DNA of 64,000 nucleotides from Cytophagaceae bacterium ABcell3 (GTDB lineage Bacteria > Bacteroidota > Bacteroidia > Cytophagales > Cytophagaceae). The notes below the pieces were generated by a model. That model did no database searches, had not been told where the DNA came from, and saw nothing but the letters and a program-made list of their open reading frames with translations. Each line of letters opens with the position of its first letter. Position 1 is the first letter of the stretch. The translations under genes were made by a program, and so were the position numbers. The DNA lies in contig CP133159.1 of assembly GCA_030913385.1 (NCBI GenBank), positions 1,758,584-1,822,583 on the forward strand. The letters run 5' to 3'. Below are positions 27,176 through 35,980 of the stretch, in pieces.

Positions 27176-28523
27176 TTATTTTAAATTTTTTGTGGGTTTA
27201 AATTTTACCTTTTCGGAAGATTGTTCTTTAAATTTATTTCCAAGTAGTTTCTCCAATTCAGGGTGAAGCGTGAGCGCCAGACGGAAACCTATGGTTGAAT
27301 GTTGGGCTTTTTCAGAGTACACCTGATTTACTGAGTTCTGAAGATAAACCGGAGGGTCATTCCAGGAGCCTCCTTTTACGATCAGCAGATCATCAGAATG
27401 TTCCAATACCATAAGGTTATGTAACTCTTCCTCCTTTCTTTGTTTTCCTGAAAATAAAATTCTTTCCATTTCCCAGCCATTGGTAGCGTTGTAGGAATGG
27501 TTTTTTTCTTGTTTAACGTGTTCCTCAAACAAGCGCCAGTCAGGACTCTCTCCGCATAGCTCGGGGAACAGGAAATCATAATTGCTTCCTGTCAACTCTT
27601 TATATACTTCTTTGTAATTTTGAATCACGCTATTTTTGTCTAGCGAAGTTGAAGTCCATTCAGAAACGTTTCCTGCCATATCAAAAAGTCCTGTTTGAGT
27701 GGGTTTAAAAGATTTCACGGGAGCAGTAAAAATGTAATTGTCCTCATAATTGACCTTAGAAACTATATTATTTTGATCACGAATTGTTCCGAAATTAGCA
27801 TAATAACCATTTACGTCATGTAGTCTATGGCTGCCCCAGGGATATAACTGATTATAAACATACCTTATATTGTCTTTCGTTAGCGATTCCTGCGCACCGC
27901 GCTCCCATTCCTGCAGGGTTGGTAACCTGAATTCGCCACCTGTTTCAATGTTGTACTTTTCCAGCAAGGTTTCAAACTGTCTGGTCATCCAATGGCAGTA
28001 TGCACGGGCCTGAATGGCAGAAACACCCACAACAGGAAAGTTTGTAGTTGTCGGATTGGAATGGTAGTAATTCAGCTCCGGGTCTATTATTGAATGCCTA
28101 AAATCTTTGATCCAAACCGTCGTGTCAGGTTTGACATTTACCACAATCTGTTTCCCCTGGTCTGTAAAACGGTAGCTATATACTTCAACAGCAGGTTCTG
28201 TTTTTAGCAAAGAGTCTTTTACCCAGTTGACAAACTGTTGGTACTCGCCATTTGTAACTTCATGATCAGACATGTAGAATTTAGGTATGGTGTCCTTATA
28301 TGAAATGCCAAGGGGAGGTCGATTAAGAAGATTTGTGTCACTGGCGGTAATCGGATAGCTTATGGTAGTTATCGTCATGTCTGACTCCAGCAGGAATGTT
28401 TCTCATTCCCTCTAAAAAAGATAATATTTCCTTTAACTCTTTTTTTGTCTGTGCCGGCAGTTGATGGCCGCTTAAGATAACCAGCAGCATCATTATCAAC
28501 ATAAAAGCATTATTTAATTTCAT
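27176..28523 (-). pseudogene. Formylglycine-generating-enzyme-like (SUMF1/GldJ-GldK type) exported protein with a frameshift
   Basis: The N-terminal frame (28523-28338) has a signal peptide without lipobox Cys (LVILSGHQLPAQ) followed by KKELKEILSFLEGMRNIPAG. The second frame (28378-27176) has a complete FGE-sulfatase domain: FYMSDHEVTNGEYQQFVNWV, FPVVGVSAIQARAYCHWM, GGEFRLPTLQEWERGA, YPWG, FDMAGNVSEWTS, IVKGGSWND and a final GFRLAL. The frames overlap, and the protein makes sense only if joined between about 28378 and 28400. Relatives in Bacteroidota include GldJ and GldK of the gliding/T9SS apparatus, though this one lacks their lipobox. A single frameshift could be decay or a sequence error. 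Confidence 0.8.
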
Positions 28524-29242
28524 TAGGTATTGTTTGTTTTCCTTTCTTCAAATTTATCTATATTAGCCTTATAATAATATTGGCTGAGGAAGCTTTGTAA
28601 GTACTATTTAATTAAATTTTGTGCTTCCCTAAAAGAAGGGTGTTGTTAGCAACAATGAAAACTACAAAGCTTAAATTCAATTCTTGCAAGCCCTCTTTTA
28701 AAGTTTTGATGATAATTATAGGAGAAGTTAGACAATGCTAAAATTGTTAGGTCCAAGTTTGACCTGCCTCTGAGCTGTACCGTATTTCTCCAATAGTGCC
28801 CACTCAAACTCTTCAATTATCTAGGTGAAGTTTGGCCAATTGTCTAGGTTGTGCGTGAGTCTTTTCATTCATTACAGGTTTTCAACGAATATACCTTTTA
28901 ATCGTCGTATTTAAAACCCTTGATACGGTGAAAATGTGGGATATTTGCAAAGAAGAAATGGATATCGTTGAAGGGTCTATGACAGTGACTACAGGAAAAG
29001 TGGAGTATCGAATTTTAGAAAATGGACAGATAATGAAAAAGGGAAAAAATAACATGTAGCTGTATAGTAGCAGTCGTTGTAAGTCATCCTACATTTATTT
29101 ATCTTTACCTTATTCCGGCAGTTATAGGCTGTGCATGAGTGAATCGATTGACATTTTGTTACTTATATAAAAATATGTTGCAAATTTTAGGTTATAAATA
29201 GCAGCTAAAGCTCATCCCATTACCAGCCATCCAAAACACACA
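28524..29242. other. Spacer with one tiny open frame
   Basis: A 41-residue plus-strand frame at 28934-29059 (MWDICKEEMDIVEG, then GKVEYRILENGQIMKKG) may be a gene remnant. No promoter, terminator or shared repeat was recognised in the rest. Confidence 0.3.
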
Positions 29243-30067
29243 GTGAGACAAAGGGTATTACTCAGTCAAAGACATCCCATTTTTTACTTCTTAGCCGTTT
29301 GGTCCAGGCGGGTAAAACGATACATTGAATGGTATTTTGGCAAAAAGAGGTATTCGAGCGCAAGAAGTTCAGAGAAACTTCCTTTCCGTGTTAAAAAACA
29401 TCAATCTGTACTGCTGAAAAAGCTTGGAGGTAGTGACATGCAGTTACAGGTCAATAAAGTGACAAATTTGAAAATTGCTATTCAGAATATTGATGGCATT
29501 GTAATTAAACCTCAAGAGACATTTTCTTTTTGCAAGCTCGTAGGATTGCCAACTAAAGGCAAGGGGTATTTGCCTGGAATGGAGTTGTCGTTTGGCAAGG
29601 CAAAACCTGGTATTGGAGGAGGTATTTGTCAAATATCTAATCTTATTCACTGGCTTGTTATTCATAGCCCATTAACTGTTACTGAAAGATACCATCATTC
29701 GTTTGACCCTTTTCCAGATGATGGGAGAGTTTTGCCCTTTGGCAGTGGCGCAACGGTCTTTTACAATTATAGGGATTACCAGTTTACGAATAACACCGAT
29801 CATGTATTTCAAATAAACCTTTGGATGTCAGAAAAATGTCTTGAAGGGGAGCTTAGGATTGACACAGAGCTGGATTATGCGTATCATGTATTCGAAAAGG
29901 GGCACAAGTTTGTCAAGATTGGAAATGATTTTTTTAGAAAGAATGAGATTTGGAGAGAGAAGATTTTAAAATTTAGAAGTGGGAAAGTTGTGAGTACAGA
30001 ACTTATTACAAAAAATTTTGCCCGCGTTACCTATACACCAGAAAATTACATAGAAGAGCAATCCTGA
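29243..30067 (+). CDS. VanW family protein
   Basis: 274 residues from a GTG start at 29243. The central VanW domain is recognisable by NIDGIVIKPQETFSFCKLVG, KGKGYLPGMELSFGK, GGGICQISNLIHWLV and ERYHHSFDPFPDDGRVLPFG. VanW was named from a vancomycin-resistance cluster and its biochemical role is still unclear; VanW domains are associated with cell-wall proteins. No signal peptide is obvious. The stop codon overlaps the start of the L,D-transpeptidase gene by one base (TGATG), which indicates translational coupling and a shared cell-wall role. Confidence 0.88.
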   Translation: MRQRVLLSQRHPIFYFLAVWSRRVKRYIEWYFGKKRYSSARSSEKLPFRVKKHQSVLLKKLGGSDMQLQVNKVTNLKIAIQNIDGIVIKPQETFSFCKLVGLPTKGKGYLPGMELSFGKAKPGIGGGICQISNLIHWLVIHSPLTVTERYHHSFDPFPDDGRVLPFGSGATVFYNYRDYQFTNNTDHVFQINLWMSEKCLEGELRIDTELDYAYHVFEKGHKFVKIGNDFFRKNEIWREKILKFRSGKVVSTELITKNFARVTYTPENYIEEQS

Positions 30068-30582
30068 TGAAGAAAACGCTTAAAACAGTCGCTTTTTTAA
30101 TATTTGCAGCACTTTTGGTTTATAATTACTATCCAGAACAAAAACTGCCTGAAAATTCTGTGATTGACTCTTTGGTAGTACATAAGTCCAAAAGAGAAAT
30201 GCTGGCATTTTCAAAGGGGGAGCTGGTGAAGGTTTACAAAATTTCTCTTGGAGGCAACCCCATTGGTAGGAAAGAGTTTGAGGGAGATAAAAAGACCCCT
30301 GAAGGAGTCTATTTTATTGATGGAAAAAGTGATAAAAGCCGGTATTATAAAAATCTTGGGATCTCTTACCCTAATAAACAAGATATTGAACATGCAAAGT
30401 CAAAATCCAAGTCGGCAGGGGGTGATGTAAAGATTCACGGAATCAAGAATGGGCTGGGTGCAATCGGAAAGCTGCACAGATTGTTCGATTGGACTTTAGG
30501 TTGTATTGCAGTGACAAACGGGGAAATGGAAGAGTTATACAATGCCGTACAAATAGGGGCTGAAATTGAGATAAAGCCTTGA
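30067..30582 (+). CDS. L,D-transpeptidase (YkuD) family protein
   Basis: 171 residues with an N-terminal hydrophobic signal or anchor (LKTVAFLIFAALLVY). The YkuD domain follows: DSLVVHKSKREMLAFSKGEL, KTPEGVYFI, His124 in VKIHGIKNG and the catalytic Cys146 in TLGCIAVTN. Enzymes of this family form 3-3 peptidoglycan cross-links or attach proteins to the wall by a Cys nucleophile, acting in the periplasm. The start overlaps the VanW stop, so the two are made together. Confidence 0.88.
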   Translation: MKKTLKTVAFLIFAALLVYNYYPEQKLPENSVIDSLVVHKSKREMLAFSKGELVKVYKISLGGNPIGRKEFEGDKKTPEGVYFIDGKSDKSRYYKNLGISYPNKQDIEHAKSKSKSAGGDVKIHGIKNGLGAIGKLHRLFDWTLGCIAVTNGEMEELYNAVQIGAEIEIKP

Positions 30583-31069
30583 ATGAATTGAGTCTTGTAA
30601 ATCATTGGGTGGTGGTTTAATTAAGTAATAAAGATTTAATAGGTTTTCATGAGTGAAAATGGGAAGCAGTTTGTCATTGCGATATAGACTAATTGGTTTA
30701 TTTTTTTCTTGTTCCCTTTCATATTGTGGCAGTATTATTGGCTATAATTGTCACATCGGTCAGGTGGGTTCCTGTTTCGTGAGTGATAAAATTTTATTTC
30801 CGAATAAAGTGCAGGGGCGCATAGTAAATTTAATGGGGAACTGTTTTTTATGCGGTCAGTCTTCTGTTTGGGCAGTTATTTGGTTCAGAAATTATTTCAT
30901 TTGATAAGAGTGGTGAGGATGTTTTAAAATGGAATGCCCTAATCAATAGACCAGTTGTATTAGCCCTGGTATGTATGAATTATCGATTTTTTTAAATTAT
31001 ATTTTTTTTGAGGGTAGGGTAAGAGGGTGTATACTTGTTCTTATATTAAATGAACAGGAAATTCATACG
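30583..31069. other. Spacer before the ECF operon
   Basis: No convincing gene. An 83-residue frame at 30653-30904 has no start context or family resemblance. The promoter of the ECF operon is expected here but was not identified. Confidence 0.4.
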
Positions 31070-31657
31070 ATGACAAAGACTGGTGCGGACACTGCGAATA
31101 CAGATTATTCGGTTTTTAGAAATTTTACTCCTGAGGAGAAGGTTGAGGTACTTTTCCGGGAACTTTATGCCCCTCTGTGTAAGTCACTTTACAATCTTCT
31201 AAGAGATAGTTCTGCTGCTGAAGATATTGTGCAGGAGGTATTTTTGAAAATCTGGGACCGGCGTGATAAGCTGCAGATTGACCAGGGGATAAAATCATAC
31301 CTGTACAGATCCTGTTATAATTCGGCTTTGAATTTCCTGAAGCTCCAAAAAAAAATATCTGGCGATGATGTGGCAGGCATGGATATCATGGGCTATATGG
31401 ATACTGAAAAAAACATGCTTTTTCGTGAAGCGGAAAGTTCTGTATATAAAGCCATAGATTCTTTGCCCCCTAAAACTAAAATTGTCTTTTCGCTGAGCCG
31501 GTTCGAAGAACTTAGCTACAAGGAAATCGCTGACCGTCTGGAAGTATCTGTGAAAGCAGTGGAAAAGCATATGGGTATAGCTTTGCAGCGCCTTAAAAAC
31601 AGTTTGAAAGATGTAGTGGCAGCTTTAATAATCAGCCTTATATCTCAGATTTTATAA
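31070..31657 (+). CDS. RNA polymerase ECF-type sigma factor
   Basis: From the ATG at 31070 the product has 195 residues; the frame is open to 30971, but the extension is low-complexity and improbable. Region 2 is seen as LFRELYAPLCKSLYNLLRDS and AEDIVQEVFLKIWDRR, region 4 as SLPPKTKIVFSLSRFEELSY, KEIADRLEVSVKAVEKHMG and ALQRLKNSL. It directs transcription of its own operon in typical FecI/FecR systems. A FecR-type anti-sigma gene follows after 16 bases, the standard Bacteroidota arrangement. Confidence 0.92.
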   Translation: MTKTGADTANTDYSVFRNFTPEEKVEVLFRELYAPLCKSLYNLLRDSSAAEDIVQEVFLKIWDRRDKLQIDQGIKSYLYRSCYNSALNFLKLQKKISGDDVAGMDIMGYMDTEKNMLFREAESSVYKAIDSLPPKTKIVFSLSRFEELSYKEIADRLEVSVKAVEKHMGIALQRLKNSLKDVVAALIISLISQIL

Positions 31658-31673
31658 ATCTGAAGGTAGGGTA

Positions 31674-32681
31674 ATGGCTCACTTAAATGTTTTATTAATG
31701 ATGGAAGAGAATAAAGAGAAATATTATCAGAAACTTGCCGGGTATATAAGCGGCAATATTTCCCCTGAAGAAAAGCAAAGACTTTTTGCGCTGGGGGAAA
31801 GCAATGCGGCAGTGAAGGAAGATTTAACCGATGCAGAATCTGTATGGAAGAAAACCGATGCTGGCCAAAACTATGAACCAGATACAGAAAAGGCTTGGCA
31901 AAGGTTCAGGCTGAAAGCAGAGATGAGAAAGCCACGGAAGAGATTTCTTCAGACTAAACATCTTGCCATTGCCGCTTCACTGGTTTTGCTGTTATCTGTC
32001 TCATATGTGGTGCACAATTATATAAATTCAGAAAATCTTATTAGTGTACATACTCCAGCAGGAGAAACAAGGGTCCTAGATCTTAGCGATGGCAGCCGTA
32101 TTACCATGAATGAAAATAGCACAATTTCATATTCGTCCGGATTTAATTCAGACAACCGTTTGGTGCGCCTGGACGGAGAAGCTTTTTTTGAAGTGGCAAG
32201 GGCTGAAGGAAAGCGTTTTACAGTTTATGCCGGAAATTCCATTACAGAAGTTATCGGAACGGCTTTTAACATAAAAACTTTTAAAGACTCTGTGGCCATA
32301 CATGTAAGTTCAGGTAAGGTAGCCTTTGCTCATAAAGATAAACAGGATGCTATATTTCTGAAACCGGGGCAGCAGGCCACGCTTAATACAGCACATGTAA
32401 CGCCTGTAAAGGAACCTGTCCGGGATATCAATTATTCAGCCTGGAAATCTAGGAAGCTCTCTTTTGACAATATGCCTCTTGAAGAAATTGCACGTGCACT
32501 GGAAGCATATTTCAAGGTAAATATCAGTATTCGTACTGGAGAACTGCAGAACTGCAGGTTTACTGCTTCTTTTGATAACCCTCAGCTTGAAGAGGTACTT
32601 GATGTCCTTTCTTTAACAGGAAATATTGATATTGAGAAAGAAGCCAATCATTATATTCTTTCAGGGCAAGGTTGTAAATAG
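31674..32681 (+). CDS. FecR family anti-sigma factor
   Basis: 335 residues: a cytoplasmic N-terminal part that would bind the sigma factor, one membrane segment at about 97-113 (HLAIAASLVLLLSVSYVV), then a periplasmic FecR domain (HTPAGETRVLDLSDGSRITM, LDGEAFFEVARAEGKRFTVY, TEVIGTAFNIKTF). It ends in a DUF4974-type domain (LSFDNMPLEEIARALEAYF, CRFTASFDNPQLEEVLDVLS). Internal ATGs at 31698 or 31701 are possible true starts. It senses the periplasmic signal passed on by an STN-domain protein, encoded 8 bases downstream. Confidence 0.92.
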   Translation: MAHLNVLLMMEENKEKYYQKLAGYISGNISPEEKQRLFALGESNAAVKEDLTDAESVWKKTDAGQNYEPDTEKAWQRFRLKAEMRKPRKRFLQTKHLAIAASLVLLLSVSYVVHNYINSENLISVHTPAGETRVLDLSDGSRITMNENSTISYSSGFNSDNRLVRLDGEAFFEVARAEGKRFTVYAGNSITEVIGTAFNIKTFKDSVAIHVSSGKVAFAHKDKQDAIFLKPGQQATLNTAHVTPVKEPVRDINYSAWKSRKLSFDNMPLEEIARALEAYFKVNISIRTGELQNCRFTASFDNPQLEEVLDVLSLTGNIDIEKEANHYILSGQGCK

Positions 32682-32689
32682 AGGGTTCT

Positions 32690-34417
32690 ATGAAAACATA
32701 TATAAAATATCAGAAAGTGTTTCTATTCATACTTTGTCTGGTTCCGCTGCAGGGTTTCACGCAGGACCTGGATACGAAAGTATCTTTGACGGCTGAAGGC
32801 CAGAGCCTGCCAGAAATACTAAATGATATTCAGGACAGGTATAAGGTTAGGTTTGCATACATCAACAATGAACTGCCTGCCGGAACTATTAACCTCAAAG
32901 TAAAGGACAAACCCCTCTCCGGAGTGCTGGAACATCTGCTAGACGGATCTGAAGCGGGCTTTGTCTTTCAAAACGGCATAATAATTATTAAAGCTGGTTT
33001 GCCCCGTAAACAGTCTGAAGGTGAAACAAAGATATCCGGTGATGCCGGAAAAAACGATAAGTCTGTTCCAAAAAAGAATAGACAGAATCAATCTGAAAAT
33101 AAAGCTATACTTACCATTTCCAGAGAGGAAATCAAAAAGGAAATTAGGGAGCTTGTTGAAATTCCTGACTATAAGACTTCTGAAGGGATTGAGGAAACAT
33201 CTGGTGAAGGTTCGGATAAGGTGGAAGATAATAACGGCAGTCAGGAAATAGCATATAAGTACAGTTATGAGGTGTTTGAATATGAAATACTTAATAATAA
33301 AGACTCTCTGCCGGACATAGTTTGGGAAGGCCAGGACAGCATCAGAAATACAGAGGAAGTCAGAACGGTGTCTCGTTCATCATTTTTTAATGCAGGTCTG
33401 GTTCCGCCACTTAGTATATATGGAGTAAATTCGGATGAGGCTGTATTTAACCTGGGACTGTATTTGATATCCGGGCATTCTAAAGGGGTGCGGGGTGCGG
33501 AAATATCGCTGGTGGGAAACAGAACAGAAAGTTTTATGCATGGATTGCAGCTTAGCAGTGTATACAACTTAGTTAACGGAAAGGTAAGTGGTAGCCAGCT
33601 TTCGCTCGTTGTGAATATTGCGGGTGAGGAAGTCAGAGGTTTTCAGCTTTCGGGTGTCGTAAACAGAACAGCAGATTTGCAGGGTTTACAGTTGGGGCTT
33701 CTCAATTTTTCGGTTACTGCCAGTGGACTTCAGTTGGGTTTTTTAAATCAGGCAAAAAGTGTGCATGGTGTTCAGGTGTCCGGTATTGGTCTGGCCGGAA
33801 AAGTCAGAGGTGTGCAATTTTCAGCAATAAACATTGCCCGCAAGGTAAATGGGGGACAAGTTGGACTTATCAATATTGCTGATAGCATTTCAGGAATCCC
33901 TTTAGGCGTTATCAGCATTGTTAAATATAATGCCTATAAGGATGTGGAGGTTTTTGCTTCAGATGACTTTCATGTAAATGCAGCTTTCAAACTTGGAGTG
34001 CCCCTGTTACATACCATTTTTGCGCTGGGAGCTCAGACAAGTTCCGGCAGGCGCTGGGGCATTGGCGGGGGATTTGGTTCCGAATGGACAATTAGCAGGA
34101 GGCTGCGCTTAAATACGGATCTTATGACTTATTATGTAATGGAGACTCCCTATAGTGCTTTTCCTGAAGGTGTTTTTGGCAGTGGCTTGAATTTGCTCAA
34201 TAAATTCCGTCTGCCGCTTACCTGGAAAACAGAGGGAAGAATGGCTGTTTTTGCCGGACCTGTTCTGAATGTCATGGTATCACAGTACGGCCTTGAAGAA
34301 GGGGCGCCCGGGTCAATGATTGTCAGAAATGTACTTTTTAATAATACTTCCGAAAAAACAAGTGTTAAAATCTGGGCTGGATTTAACGCCGGATTAAGAT
34401 TTCACCTGGGTAAATAA
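32690..34417 (+). CDS. STN-domain protein fused to LA_2272-type surface repeats
   Basis: Signal peptide 1-24. Residues 26-105 form an STN domain (VSLTAEGQSLPEILNDIQDR, FAYINNELPAG, LKVKDKPLSGVLEHLL), the module by which TonB receptors and secretins signal to FecR. A charged linker rich in Lys, Glu and Ser follows (110-215). Then come repeats of the type G-x-Q-L/V-S/G-x-x-N at about 255-410 (VRGFQLSGVVN, LQGLQLGLLN, ASGLQLGFLN, VHGVQVSGIG), like the LA_2272 surface repeats known from Leptospira. The last 165 residues look like beta strands. There is no TonB plug or 22-strand barrel. Here the STN reports to FecR from a different kind of envelope protein. Confidence 0.8.
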   Translation: MKTYIKYQKVFLFILCLVPLQGFTQDLDTKVSLTAEGQSLPEILNDIQDRYKVRFAYINNELPAGTINLKVKDKPLSGVLEHLLDGSEAGFVFQNGIIIIKAGLPRKQSEGETKISGDAGKNDKSVPKKNRQNQSENKAILTISREEIKKEIRELVEIPDYKTSEGIEETSGEGSDKVEDNNGSQEIAYKYSYEVFEYEILNNKDSLPDIVWEGQDSIRNTEEVRTVSRSSFFNAGLVPPLSIYGVNSDEAVFNLGLYLISGHSKGVRGAEISLVGNRTESFMHGLQLSSVYNLVNGKVSGSQLSLVVNIAGEEVRGFQLSGVVNRTADLQGLQLGLLNFSVTASGLQLGFLNQAKSVHGVQVSGIGLAGKVRGVQFSAINIARKVNGGQVGLINIADSISGIPLGVISIVKYNAYKDVEVFASDDFHVNAAFKLGVPLLHTIFALGAQTSSGRRWGIGGGFGSEWTISRRLRLNTDLMTYYVMETPYSAFPEGVFGSGLNLLNKFRLPLTWKTEGRMAVFAGPVLNVMVSQYGLEEGAPGSMIVRNVLFNNTSEKTSVKIWAGFNAGLRFHLGK

Positions 34418-34504
34418 ACTAATGAAAAAAAACGGTCAAAAAAAATCCTGCTTCGGGCGGGCTGGGAGAGAACTGTCTTTTGTAAAACAAAAAACGATGA
34501 AACA

Positions 34505-35149
34505 ATGAAAAAACGATATAACTCTATTCAAAGATTATTTACTGTATTTATTGCAAGTATGCTACTGTCTTTCTGTCCGGCAGGTGAAAGCGATCATGAA
34601 CGTCCCGGAGGTGCTGTTTTAGTAAAATCGTCAAACGGAATAGCCATGTATGAAAGGTGGATTCACATTCCCGGAGGCCAGGAAGCAAGGGAAGTCTTAT
34701 TGCAGTTTAGTGTAAATGCCACGTCAGAAGATGTTTTTCAACTTATCAGAGATGTAGAAAAAACACCAAGTTGGAATAGGAGTATCAAAACCTGCCGGGA
34801 ACTGGATGTTTTTCCACGGGAATGGAGTGTTTATATCCGTTATGGTATCCCTTGGCCTTTTAATGATCAGGACTGCATACTAAAACACCAGCTGGTCAGC
34901 AAAACAAGTAAAGGATTTCTGATAGAATATTCAAGCTCTAAACACCCTGAAATGCCGAAATACAAAGGTGTGGAACGAATGGAGCAGGTTCTTGGAAAAT
35001 GGGAGGTATCAGAAAAAGGTTCTAAAACTTTTATAACCTATACTGTTGCTACCAAACCATCGGGTGTGCCTCAGTGGGTTACTGACCCCTTTGTCAGAGA
35101 TGCCTTTATTAGCTCTATGAAAAAAATGGTACGCTTACTTGAAAATTAA
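34505..35149 (+). CDS. START/SRPBCC-like exported lipid-binding protein
   Basis: 214 residues with an N-terminal hydrophobic signal (LFTVFIASMLLSFCPAG); the Cys could be acylated, but the lipobox is imperfect (Phe before Cys). The body matches START-like domains: ATSEDVFQLIRDVEKTPSWN, VYIRYGIPWPFNDQDCILKH, GVERMEQVLGKWEV, and ITYTVATKPSGVPQWVTDPF. START folds hold a hydrophobic ligand such as a sterol or phospholipid in a deep pocket. It sits in the ECF operon, 18 bases before an SDR gene, which suggests transport or handling of a lipid across the periplasm. Confidence 0.8.
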   Translation: MKKRYNSIQRLFTVFIASMLLSFCPAGESDHERPGGAVLVKSSNGIAMYERWIHIPGGQEAREVLLQFSVNATSEDVFQLIRDVEKTPSWNRSIKTCRELDVFPREWSVYIRYGIPWPFNDQDCILKHQLVSKTSKGFLIEYSSSKHPEMPKYKGVERMEQVLGKWEVSEKGSKTFITYTVATKPSGVPQWVTDPFVRDAFISSMKKMVRLLEN

Positions 35150-35167
35150 GTCTTAACAATAATACAT

Positions 35168-35980
35168 ATGAATAAGCATTATTACACCCTCATAACGGGG
35201 GCAAGTACCGGTTTAGGCAAAGCTTTCGCCATTGACTGTGCACGCAGAGGCATGAATCTAATTCTTGTAGCTCTGCCCGGAAGAAACCTTTATCAATTGG
35301 CTTCTGATTTGAAGCATGAATTTGAAGTCGATGCTCTGGCTATTGAAGCTGACCTTTCGGAAGAGGATTTTTGTGAAAAAATATTAGCTCAGATTTCTGG
35401 GAAATACAGAGTAAACTTTCTCATAAACAATGCAGGGACAGGAGGTTCAGCGGCCTTCGGACAGGCTTCTGCCGATTCACTTGATACCATAATAAAAGTA
35501 AACATGCGGGCTATGGCCTTGCTCACCAAGGCTTTTCTTCCGGAGCTTATGAGCCATAAACAGTCATATGTTTTGAATGTATCCAGTATGGCAGCCTTTA
35601 GTCCTGTGGCTTTTAAAACTGTATATCCAGCCTCAAAGGCTTTTGTGAATTCTTTCTCTAGGTCATTAAATTATGAATTAAAAGAATCTCCGGTCTCAGT
35701 TACCGTTACCCATCCGGGGCCGTTCATTACCAACTTCAACACCTCATGCCGTGTTATGGCGCAGGGGCTTAAAGCTCGTTTGACCTTGCTGCCTGTGGAA
35801 GAAATTGCACGAAAATCAATCGATAGAACCCTGTCCGGTAAAGCGGTTTTTATACCTGGTATCTGGAATGTCTTAAGCTATCTTCTGATGAAGGCGATTC
35901 CTTGTTCCGCAGGAATAAAGGTTGTTTCTGATATTATTAAGCGAGAAACCGATTATAACCATCAAGCAATTATACAATGA
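35168..35980 (+). CDS. Short-chain dehydrogenase/reductase
   Basis: 270 residues with the classical SDR motifs: TGASTGLG (10-17, cofactor binding), NNAG (87-90), Ser140 and YPASK with Tyr153 and Lys157 (catalytic). The relatives I recall include membrane-associated acyl or steroid SDRs with a hydrophobic C-terminal part (VLSYLLMKAIPCSAGIKVVS). Substrate unknown. The stop overlaps the next gene (ATGA), indicating coupling. Confidence 0.9.
   Translation: MNKHYYTLITGASTGLGKAFAIDCARRGMNLILVALPGRNLYQLASDLKHEFEVDALAIEADLSEEDFCEKILAQISGKYRVNFLINNAGTGGSAAFGQASADSLDTIIKVNMRAMALLTKAFLPELMSHKQSYVLNVSSMAAFSPVAFKTVYPASKAFVNSFSRSLNYELKESPVSVTVTHPGPFITNFNTSCRVMAQGLKARLTLLPVEEIARKSIDRTLSGKAVFIPGIWNVLSYLLMKAIPCSAGIKVVSDIIKRETDYNHQAIIQ

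Noticed and set aside
30653-30904. 83-codon frame between the L,D-transpeptidase and sigma-factor genes
   Set aside because: Odd Cys/Gly composition, no start context and no family resemblance; likely chance.
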